Under the pieces are notes generated by a model. It worked only from the letters and a program-made list of their open reading frames with translations, was not told where the DNA came from and searched no databases. Positions 1-5,604 of a stretch of 8,514 bases of DNA are shown here, in pieces; position 1 is the stretch's first letter, and each line of letters begins with the position of its first letter. Origin of the DNA: Gemmatimonadales bacterium (GTDB lineage: Bacteria; Gemmatimonadota; Gemmatimonadetes; Gemmatimonadales; GWC2-71-9); contig JACCRH010000240.1 in the NCBI GenBank assembly GCA_013813675.1, positions 1-8,514 on the forward strand, in the 5' to 3' direction. A program made the position numbers and the translations under genes.

Positions 1-84
1 AAGGCGTACTTCACCAACACGATGACGCTGGGACAGTTCATCCTGATGGATTTCATGAAGCGGAAGACGAGGAGGGTGTCGTAA
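1..84 (+). CDS. C-terminal end of an unidentified protein (5' truncated)
   Basis: The reading frame is open from the first base and ends at TAA (82-84), giving 27 residues. It ends in a basic tail (MKRKTRRVS) after a hydrophobic stretch, GQFILMDFM. No family can be named from so short a piece. It is taken as real because it is open to the window edge and the next + strand gene follows closely. A purine-rich GAGGAGGG (69-76) lies inside its last codons and could be the ribosome binding site of that next gene. The function is unknown. Confidence 0.5.
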   Translation, partial: KAYFTNTMTLGQFILMDFMKRKTRRVS

Positions 85-110
85 GTCAGGCCGGCGCTAT
101 CTCCTTATGC

Positions 111-470
111 TTGTTGAGTTTAATGGCTGGCGCCGGGGCCTGCGCGCGGCGCTCACCCGCGGGGGCCGCACCGGCGTACGGGGCGCCCCTGAGCGCGGCT
201 CAGGCCCCGATGGTCACCGTGCGCCAGATCGTGAAGCGGGACTCGCTGGTGGGCCGCAGGGTGCGCGTAGGAGGCGTCTGCGCCATCGCGGGGACCGGGC
301 CCTCCGCTGGCGTCTGGCTGCTCCAGTCGGGCCCCTGGTCGATCGAGGTGCGCGGCTTGGTGCCGCCGTCCTGTTTGCAGGACCCGGTCGGCGGGGAGGC
401 ACTCGTAATCTTCGCCCAGATTGAGGGGGCGGACAGCACCGAGCGGCTGCTGCTACGCCTCCCGGATTAG
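111..470 (+). CDS. Small probable lipoprotein with an OB-fold-like domain
   Basis: This 119-residue protein begins with a short hydrophobic leader followed by a lipobox-like GAGAC, with Cys11 as the likely lipidated residue, then a low-complexity Ala/Pro linker. Residues about 35-117 look like a compact beta-rich OB-fold domain: TVRQI and LVGRRVRVGGVC, then VWLLQSGPWSIEVRG, and a last strand ERLLLRLP. This pattern resembles small bacterial OB-fold proteins whose ligand is unknown. The start is uncertain. TTG at 111 is used, but the leader is short, lacks the usual positive charges, and has no Shine-Dalgarno directly upstream. The frame stays open back into the preceding gene (VVSQAGAISLC before the leader), and GAGGAGGG at 69-76 would fit a start near 81, where the codon is GTA. 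ATG 123 is another option but would remove most of the leader. Its partner or role is not known. Confidence 0.6.
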   Translation: MLSLMAGAGACARRSPAGAAPAYGAPLSAAQAPMVTVRQIVKRDSLVGRRVRVGGVCAIAGTGPSAGVWLLQSGPWSIEVRGLVPPSCLQDPVGGEALVIFAQIEGADSTERLLLRLPD

Positions 471-481
471 CGGAATGTGCG

Positions 482-547
482 TGTCACCCTGAACGGAGTG
501 AAGGGGGCCATGCCGGTATGGTCTCCTTCGCTTCGCTCAGGATGACA
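482..547. repeat. Palindromic intergenic repeat, copy 1 (TGTCA-CCTGA family)
   Basis: The 25-base arms at 482-506 and 523-547 are near-perfect inverted repeats: 20 of 25 positions match, and three of the five differences would be G-U wobbles in RNA. The inner part continues with CCAT (508-511) and ATGG (518-521), so the whole element can fold as one long hairpin. It fills the gap between the 3' ends of the converging OB-fold and M48 genes. Neither side has a T tract, so a classical intrinsic terminator is not evident, though the hairpin may separate the two transcripts or stabilise their ends. A related copy lies at 2193-2272. Confidence 0.85.
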
Positions 548-567
548 TACTCCAGATCCCTCCTACC

Positions 568-2052
568 TCAACCCTGCGTCCGTCCTCCCACCACTCGCTT
601 CACCGTACGACCTCGCGGAATCACCGAGTCGGGCCCCTCGATCTCGTTGATGATCGCGAGCTCCTCGATCGTGGCGGTCGAGGGATACGCCTGATTGAAC
701 TGCGTGAGCGTCATCTCCCGCGGCACCTTGACCAGCTCGATCGTCGCCGGCTTCACCTCGAGCGCCGCGGAATTCTGCAGCCGGTTGAAGCTGTTGATGG
801 TACCCTGGAAATCGTCCTGATAGTTCTGCAGGCCGCCCTGGGCCGTGTATCCCATCAGCCCGAAGGTGCTCCCGCCGTACGAGATGAAGGAGACGATTCC
901 CTCGATGACGCCTTGCTGGGTCTGAGCCTGGAAATAGCTGGTGGCGGCCTGGTTGCCGTTGATGCTTCGGGTGGTGGCGTCGCCGGCGCGCACGCCCTCC
1001 TGGGAGAGGAACTTGGAGGCAGCCTCCCGGGGCGGTGTGGTGCCGGCCAGGCCGAGCTGGACGATGGCGTCTTCCTTGGGGCTGATCGCTACCACCGCCG
1101 ACGGCGTGTTCTGGGTCTTCCATCCCTCGGGGAACTCCAGCTGGAACCGCATGTCAGGGTGGTAGAACATCGAGCCCTCGAAGAACCCCTGCCGCGGGTC
1201 TTCCCCGAAGGTCATCCCCTGGATCTGCTGTAGGAACTCGTCGCGCCCGACGACGGTGTTCTGCAGCGACGTCTGCAGGGTGTCGAGTCGCTCCTCGGTG
1301 CGGCTGACTCGGTTCTCGGGATTGGGATGGGTGGACAGCCACTCGGGAAGCCGGCCCCCTCCGCCGCCGGCCTGGCTGGCCCGATTGAGCGTCACGAAGA
1401 CGTTGGCCATCTCCCGCACATCGTAGTTCAGGCCCAGCGCGTACTTGAACCCCAGCTGGTCGGCCTGATTCTCCGCGTCACGGCCGTACTTGAGGAACAG
1501 CACTCCCAGGCCCTGGCTGGCAATCCCGGCGAACTGCGCGATGTCGGACGAGAGAATGCTGCCGACTCCGAGTCCCAGTGTGGCCAGTTGCGCCTTGCTG
1601 ATCTGCTGCACCGAATGCCGCGCCGTCACGTGCCCCACCTCGTGTCCCAGCACCGAGGCGAGCTCGGCTTCGCTGTTCATATGGCTGAGCAGCCCTCGGG
1701 TCACGTAGATGAAGCCGCCGGGCAGGGCAAAGGCATTGACCGCCGCGTCGTTCACCACGTGGAATTCCCAGGGAAGCTCCGGCCGCTCCGATTTGGCCGC
1801 CATCCGTTTGCCGATGCCGGCGACGTACGCCTGGAGCTCGGGATCGTCCACGAAGCCGATGCTCTGGGCTACCTCCTGGGACGCCTGCCGTCCCATCTCG
1901 ATCTCCTGCCCCTCCGAAACCAGGGAGATTTCGTTCTTACCGGTGACCGGGTTGCGGGCGCAGCTCGCCATCGGGCCGGCAACCAGCAGGACCCCGAATA
2001 GCCCCGTCCAAAGTCGCAGCACGGGATGGGCGAGAATGGCGCGACTAGTCAT
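568..2052 (-). CDS. M48-family zinc metalloprotease lipoprotein
   Basis: Membrane-associated M48 peptidase, a family that degrades or helps fold envelope proteins. Numbering from the chosen start (494 residues), the N-terminus is a signal sequence (LWTGLFGVLLVAG) ending in MASC with Cys31 as the likely lipidated residue. The zinc site HEVGH is at 137-141, and the third ligand is probably Glu194 in GRDAENQAD. STHPNPENR (240-248) is the usual conserved M48 motif after the catalytic core. A long C-terminal extension follows: a beta-rich region (about 295-430), then a LysM-like segment (about 432-488; MTLTQFNQAYPS, then LAIINEI and IPRGRTVKRVVGG). The frame is open upstream to an ATG at 2094, but ATG 2052 is preferred because GAGGG lies six bases before it (2059-2063) and it puts the signal peptide at the N-terminus. 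It resembles BepA/YfgC-like periplasmic proteases, but no TPR repeats are visible. It is transcribed alone, isolated by a hairpin on each side. Confidence 0.9.
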   Translation of the reverse strand: MTSRAILAHPVLRLWTGLFGVLLVAGPMASCARNPVTGKNEISLVSEGQEIEMGRQASQEVAQSIGFVDDPELQAYVAGIGKRMAAKSERPELPWEFHVVNDAAVNAFALPGGFIYVTRGLLSHMNSEAELASVLGHEVGHVTARHSVQQISKAQLATLGLGVGSILSSDIAQFAGIASQGLGVLFLKYGRDAENQADQLGFKYALGLNYDVREMANVFVTLNRASQAGGGGGRLPEWLSTHPNPENRVSRTEERLDTLQTSLQNTVVGRDEFLQQIQGMTFGEDPRQGFFEGSMFYHPDMRFQLEFPEGWKTQNTPSAVVAISPKEDAIVQLGLAGTTPPREAASKFLSQEGVRAGDATTRSINGNQAATSYFQAQTQQGVIEGIVSFISYGGSTFGLMGYTAQGGLQNYQDDFQGTINSFNRLQNSAALEVKPATIELVKVPREMTLTQFNQAYPSTATIEELAIINEIEGPDSVIPRGRTVKRVVGGRTQG

Positions 2053-2058
2053 TGGCAT

Positions 2059-2063
2059 CCCTC
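2059..2063 (-). promoter_or_regulatory. Ribosome binding site of the M48 gene
   Basis: On the - strand GAGGG is followed by six bases and then ATG 2052. The site directly abuts the other nearby ATG (2058), which would leave no spacer, so it favours 2052 as the true start. Confidence 0.55.
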
Positions 2064-2186
2064 GGGTTCGGGTTCGGCCGAGACAGCGGAACATCGTAGC
2101 TTAGCGCGTTGCGGGATGGAAGGCTGTGATTTGGGTTGCGTTCGGGGGGTGGCGGGAAGGGCACGCCGGCGGGTGGACCCAGGCTC

Positions 2187-2272
2187 AAAAAATGTCATCC
2201 TGAGCGGAGCGAAGGAGGCATGACCAGACGCATGGCTCCTTCCCCCTCTCTGCGCTCGGGGTCAGGATGACA
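2187..2272 (-). terminator. Probable intrinsic terminator of the UDP-xylose synthase gene, built from the repeat
   Basis: Reading the - strand, the UDP-xylose synthase stop codon (2284-2286) is followed 11 bases later by a long hairpin (2272 to 2193) and at once by six T residues (A-run at 2187-2192 on the + strand). Hairpin plus U tract is the classical Rho-independent layout. The stem is long and imperfect, with a strong inner stem. The arrangement would stop transcription before the M48 gene. Confidence 0.65.
2193..2272. repeat. Palindromic intergenic repeat, copy 2
   Basis: The left arm (2193-2217) begins TGTCATCCTGAGCGGAGCG and the right arm (2236-2272) reads as its inverse complement with about 12 extra bases inserted. 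The outer ends (TGTCATCCTGA / TCAGGATGACA) pair perfectly. The inner stem AAGGAGGCATG (2212-2222) pairs with CATGGCTCCTT (2231-2241) with one mismatch. This is the same family as 482-547. Similar hairpins are, to my recollection, abundant between genes in several high-GC soil bacteria. Confidence 0.85.
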
Positions 2273-2281
2273 AGATGACAA
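2266..2281. repeat. Direct 8-base tandem repeat GATGACAA x2
   Basis: Two perfect adjacent copies of GATGACAA (2266-2273 and 2274-2281) lie at the right edge of the palindromic repeat, three bases from the UDP-xylose synthase stop codon. The first copy is mostly inside the palindrome's outer arm, so the second looks like a duplication of the element's end. Confidence 0.7.
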
Positions 2282-2283
2282 GG

Positions 2284-3267
2284 TCAGCCTGCGCTCAGTT
2301 CCCTGGGCGCCGGTTCCGGCGTGTGGCGGGCCCGATCGAGGCGAAGCCGCTCGCGGAAGTAGGCCACGGTCTTCTCCAGTCCTTCGGCGAGCTGGACGGC
2401 GGGCTCCCACTCGAGCCACTCGCGGGCGCGGCTGATGTCGGGCTTACGTTGCGTCGGATCGTCCTGCGGGAGCGGCTGGTACACCAGCCGCATCTCCCGG
2501 CCGATGGTCCGAGCCACCTCGTCCGCCAGTTGCCGGATGGTGAACTCCACCGGATTCCCCAGGTTCACCGGCTGGTGCCGTCCCTCGGCCGCCATCAGGC
2601 GGAGCAGTCCCTCGACCAGGTCGTCCACGTAGCAGAACGAGCGGGTCTGCTGCCCCTCCCCGAAAATAGTGAGCTCCTGCCCGCGCAGCGCCTGGACGAT
2701 GAAGTTGGACACCACCCGGCCGTCCGCCTCCGCCATCCGCGGTCCGTAGGTGTTGAAGATCCGCGCGATCCGGATGTCGGTCTTGTCCTCGCGGTGGTAA
2801 TCCATGAACAGCGTCTCGGCCACCCGTTTCCCCTCGTCGTAGCAGGAGCGGGGGCCGATCGGATTCACGTTGCCCCAATAGCCTTCGGGCTGCGGGTGCA
2901 CCGTGGGGTCGCCGTAGACCTCGGAGGTCGAGGCCTGCAGCACCCGGGCGCCTACCCGCTTGGCCAGCACCAGCATGTTGATGGCGCCCATCACGTTCGA
3001 CTTGACCGTTTTGACCGGGTTGTACTGGTAATGGATGGGCGACGCGGGACAGGCCAGGTTGTAGATCTGGTCCACGTCGATGAAGATCGGCTCGGTGACG
3101 TCGTGCCGAACCAGCTCGAAGTTCTGGAAGTCGAGCAGGTGCTCGACGTTCTCCCGGCGGCCGGTGAAAAAGTTGTCGAGACAGATGACGTGGGCGCCCT
3201 GGGCCAGGAGCCGCTCGCACAGGTGCGAGCCGATGAAGCCCGCGCCGCCGGTGACCAGCACTCTCAT
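2284..3267 (-). CDS. uxs: UDP-glucuronate decarboxylase (UDP-xylose synthase)
   Basis: A 327-residue cytoplasmic extended short-chain dehydrogenase that converts UDP-glucuronate to UDP-xylose using bound NAD+ (EC 4.1.1.35). The Rossmann motif TGGAGFIGSHLC is at 6-17, with Asp31 after the second strand suiting NAD. The subgroup signature NLACPASPIHYQYNPVKT (70-87) separates this enzyme from UDP-glucose 4-epimerases and dTDP-glucose dehydratases. The active site shows STSEVYG (113-119) with Thr114 and Glu116, and YDEGK with Tyr143 and Lys147. ARIFNTYGPRM, TRSFCYVDDLVEG and VNLGNP follow as expected. The length is usual for the bacterial soluble form, with no membrane segment. ATG 3267 starts exactly at the Rossmann strand; no strong Shine-Dalgarno precedes it. 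It lies 154 bases downstream of the glycosyltransferase gene on the same strand, so co-transcription is possible but not shown. UDP-xylose normally feeds exopolysaccharide or LPS glycosyltransferases. Transcription probably ends at the hairpin and T tract directly after its stop codon. Confidence 0.94.
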   Translation of the reverse strand: MRVLVTGGAGFIGSHLCERLLAQGAHVICLDNFFTGRRENVEHLLDFQNFELVRHDVTEPIFIDVDQIYNLACPASPIHYQYNPVKTVKSNVMGAINMLVLAKRVGARVLQASTSEVYGDPTVHPQPEGYWGNVNPIGPRSCYDEGKRVAETLFMDYHREDKTDIRIARIFNTYGPRMAEADGRVVSNFIVQALRGQELTIFGEGQQTRSFCYVDDLVEGLLRLMAAEGRHQPVNLGNPVEFTIRQLADEVARTIGREMRLVYQPLPQDDPTQRKPDISRAREWLEWEPAVQLAEGLEKTVAYFRERLRLDRARHTPEPAPRELSAG

Positions 3268-3384
3268 ATCAGCTCAGAGAAAAAGGGGGTGTGGTTCATG
3301 CACAACAACCCGCTGCACCTGATCGATGTGGCGCCGGATTAGGCTCGGATAGACACGCCCCATCAAGCCGACGCACCGCAACCC

Positions 3385-3400
3385 CTTGCCGGATGGCAAG
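3385..3400. other. Small perfect hairpin after the glycosyltransferase gene
   Basis: CTTGCC, a GGAT loop, then GGCAAG form a six-pair perfect stem 21 bases past the glycosyltransferase stop codon on the - strand. No T tract follows in that direction (the next bases read GGGGTTGC), so it is at best a weak or Rho-assisted end signal, or a processing hairpin between the operon and the UDP-xylose synthase gene. The rest of the 154-base gap (3268-3421) holds no promoter I can defend. Confidence 0.35.
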
Positions 3401-3421
3401 ATATGTGCCAGCTATGCCACC

Positions 3422-4927
3422 TTACCGGACCCGGCAGGAGGAGACGGGCTGCCGTTGGTAGACCAGGAATGGGCCGCTGTTACCCGTCTGACGGTAGCGG
3501 GAGAACTGGCACCGGAACGTCACATCTTGGCTGAGGAATCTCACGTAGTCCAGATCCGCGTCCAGCCCCCCGCCCGCCTCCGGCCGCCGCACCAGAATAA
3601 GCGCCGGTCTGCGCCGCTCGAGGTCCTCGGCGACGGTTCGAACCGACCAGAGGGCTGAGCCCGGGAGCGCCCCGGGCTCAGACCGGCGACCGTACACCTG
3701 GGCAAACCAAAGGTTGGGGAACCGAAGTGCCCAATGCGCGCGGGTGTAGAGCATCATAGGGAAGGCATCCGCGAGCCGCGACGACAAGACCGCCACTTGC
3801 GCTCCGGCCGCGCGGGCGGAGACGAATTCCGCCGTCTCGACCATTTCACGGTCGATGGCGCTCAATTTTCCCGCGGCACGCCTCGCGGTGGCATGGACCA
3901 GGAACGCGGAGCCTCCCAGCATGAGGGTTGCGGCGCCCACCACCGCCGCGGCGCGAAGGAGCGGACGTCGGGACTCAGACGCACCCGAGAGTATGACCGC
4001 GAGCAGGATGATCGAGGTGCCCAGGGCCGGCAGGTAGTGGTAGCCGTACCCTTTGCCCTGTATGACGAGGGCGAGGAGGAACCCGGCAACCCCGATCGCC
4101 AGATGATCGGCCAGCACGGAGTGACGCACAATTCCTCGCACGGCGATGTAGAGAAGCAGCGTCAGTATCGCCGACCATGCGAACGTGTTCTGGGTGAGGA
4201 TGACGAGCACCGGTCGGCGGGAATACTGCAGGAATGGCTCTCCCAGCAGCCATGCCAACCGGAGAAACTCCGGGGTAATCAGCACCACCGCCAGCGCATA
4301 GATGACGAGGCTCACGGCGATGCAGAGGTCCATCGCGCGCAGCCGCCGCTGCCGCAGAAGCCCGTAGGCGAGAACGCCTGCCCAGATGATCAGGAACGGA
4401 GGCTTGAGCGCCAGACCCACCGCCGCCGCCGCGCCCACCAATGTCTCCGCGCCAAGGCCGAGCCGAGCTGCCTGATATGCCGAAGCGCTCGCGACGAGGT
4501 ACGGCAGTGCCAACGCCAACGCCAAGTGCTCCCGCTGCCCGAAAAAAGGAGCCGGAAGCACGAATAGCACCAGTGCGACGGCGAGCGGAAAGATCGAGCG
4601 CGCCGATTCCTTGGGAGACGGCAAGGCGCGGGCGAGCAGCAGCGTACAGGCCAACGTGCTGCCCAGGGCCAGCGCTAGAACGAAGAGTCGATAAACCGTG
4701 ATGGGCGAGGCGCCGGCGAGCCTGGCCCCGGCAACGACCGGGAGTTTGAGCCAAACCGCGAGCGGAGGATTGGTCTCCAGCAGGTCCACGTAGAGGCGGT
4801 CGCCGTCCAGCACCCTGCCAGCCGCGTGCAGGAGCCAGGCGGCGTCACCGTTGATCGGACTCCTGAACTCGCCTGCCATCCCCAGCGCGGTGATGGCCAC
4901 CGTCAGAGCGAGGCTCCAGGGTCTCAA
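3422..4927 (-). CDS. Multi-membrane GT-C-type glycosyltransferase-like protein
   Basis: A 501-residue integral membrane protein with roughly ten hydrophobic segments up to about residue 345, then a soluble C-terminal domain. The first loop has the layout typical of GT-C enzymes that use polyprenyl-phosphate sugars (PMT/ArnT-like, GT39/GT83): an acidic GDAAW (27-31, Asp28), LDGDRLYVDLLETNPPLAVW (40-59) with the NPPL motif, and hydrophobic helices after it. Other conserved-looking spots are FFGQREHLALALALPY (128-143), LKPPFLI (174-180) and KGYGYHYLP (292-300). The sugar and acceptor cannot be read from the sequence. It is the last gene of the Tad-type operon. The start is TTG 4927, overlapping the preceding stop as TTGA, with no clear Shine-Dalgarno, so initiation probably depends on coupling; GTG ten codons in is an alternative. 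A role in glycosylating pilin or an envelope polymer is inference from context. Confidence 0.75.
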   Translation of the reverse strand: MRPWSLALTVAITALGMAGEFRSPINGDAAWLLHAAGRVLDGDRLYVDLLETNPPLAVWLKLPVVAGARLAGASPITVYRLFVLALALGSTLACTLLLARALPSPKESARSIFPLAVALVLFVLPAPFFGQREHLALALALPYLVASASAYQAARLGLGAETLVGAAAAVGLALKPPFLIIWAGVLAYGLLRQRRLRAMDLCIAVSLVIYALAVVLITPEFLRLAWLLGEPFLQYSRRPVLVILTQNTFAWSAILTLLLYIAVRGIVRHSVLADHLAIGVAGFLLALVIQGKGYGYHYLPALGTSIILLAVILSGASESRRPLLRAAAVVGAATLMLGGSAFLVHATARRAAGKLSAIDREMVETAEFVSARAAGAQVAVLSSRLADAFPMMLYTRAHWALRFPNLWFAQVYGRRSEPGALPGSALWSVRTVAEDLERRRPALILVRRPEAGGGLDADLDYVRFLSQDVTFRCQFSRYRQTGNSGPFLVYQRQPVSSCRVR

Positions 4928-5604
4928 TCAGGAGGACGGGAGGACGGAGCCACGCCAGCCGCGGTGTCGGGTGAGTCGCCCTCGGCCGGCGCGGACTCAA
5001 GCGTCTCACGACCGGTCCGATCGGCCATCGTGAAAGTGCCGGCGCCGTTCCGGTCCACGCCGAGGCCGGCTCGAGTTCTTCCTGACCGGTCGGCGAAGAC
5101 CACGGTGGCTTCCCCGTCGGCGGCGAGTCCGAGCACGATCCGGGTCCGGCCCGCGTCATCGGCCAACACGATCGAGGTGGACTGGTCCGGCAGCGTGGCA
5201 AACACCGCCCGCGGCCTGCCTACGCTGTCCGAGAAGGTGAGGCCCGAGGCGCCGTCATTGAGGAGGTTGAGCTTCACCCTGGGTTTGGCGTCGCGATCCT
5301 GGAGCACCAGCCGCAGGGTGCCGTCTGTTTCAGTGCCCCAGATACCCCGGACCACTCCGCGGTCGCCGCGGAGGATGAACTGACGCGCGGCAACGATCTG
5401 GGCCGTGGTTCCGGGCAACCCATAGCGGCCCGACAAGGCGATGAGCGCGGCGGCCAGGCCGACCACCACCGCGGTGCCGACCATGAGGATGTTCGTCAAC
5501 CGCCGGAGGCGGCGGTACTCCCGGTCGAGATAGTCCATCCTTGTCGCCAAGGCGGCCTCCCCTCTCAACCGGTGGACTTGGGCCGCCTGATCCGGCTCAT
5601 TCAT
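4924..5604 (-). CDS. Membrane-anchored protein with 23-residue beta-type repeats
   Basis: I do not recognise a named family. The 226 residues comprise a charged N-terminal segment with coiled-coil character (about 12-36, rich in Arg/Glu/Leu), one transmembrane helix (about 38-58; ILMVGTAVVVGLAAALIALS), a repeat domain (about 76-201) and a Pro/Ala/Asp-rich disordered tail. In the repeat domain Asp recurs at 103, 126, 149, 172 and 195, Arg at 109, 132, 155 and 178, and a D/N-G or similar turn at 94, 117, 140, 163 and 186, all exactly 23 apart. The unit is approximately a hydrophobic strand, D-x-x-G-R-x-R, a hydrophobic strand, then a D-G turn, which suggests a beta-solenoid or stacked hairpins outside the inner membrane. 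ATG 5604 overlaps the ATPase stop as ATGA, and its own stop overlaps the next start. Gene order suggests a structural or anchoring role for the Tad-type apparatus; this is inference. Confidence 0.75.
   Translation of the reverse strand: MNEPDQAAQVHRLRGEAALATRMDYLDREYRRLRRLTNILMVGTAVVVGLAAALIALSGRYGLPGTTAQIVAARQFILRGDRGVVRGIWGTETDGTLRLVLQDRDAKPRVKLNLLNDGASGLTFSDSVGRPRAVFATLPDQSTSIVLADDAGRTRIVLGLAADGEATVVFADRSGRTRAGLGVDRNGAGTFTMADRTGRETLESAPAEGDSPDTAAGVAPSSRPPD
5002..5379 (-). repeat. In-gene 23-codon (69-base) degenerate repeat array
   Basis: This covers codons 76-201 of the membrane-anchored protein. Four full units plus a diverged first unit and a partial last one are in register by the Asp, Arg and D/N-G positions. 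The units are clear at the protein level but too diverged to be recent DNA duplications. Confidence 0.75.

Noticed and set aside
107..424. Alternative + strand frame beginning at ATG 107
   Set aside because: The product is Arg/Gly-rich low complexity, whereas the frame from 111 gives a leader, lipobox and a beta-rich domain.
2063..2076. Short tandem TCGGGT-like repeat near the M48 start
   Set aside because: Only two short copies in GC-rich sequence; no sign of function.
2053..2094. Upstream ATG 2094 (and 2058) as start of the M48 gene
   Set aside because: It would put a basic Arg-rich stretch before the signal peptide, and the only good ribosome binding site serves ATG 2052.
2053..2186. Promoter for the M48 gene
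   Set aside because: A TACGAT-like -10 can be found on the - strand, but no matching -35 is present, so it is not better than chance.
2275..3342. Long + strand open frame opposite the UDP-xylose synthase gene
   Set aside because: It is fully antisense to a gene with a complete set of family motifs, and its product resembles no known protein.
3298..3342. A 14-codon + strand open frame after a G-rich stretch, upstream of the UDP-xylose synthase
   Set aside because: It is too short, and there is no downstream + strand gene it could lead. A chance frame is the simplest reading.
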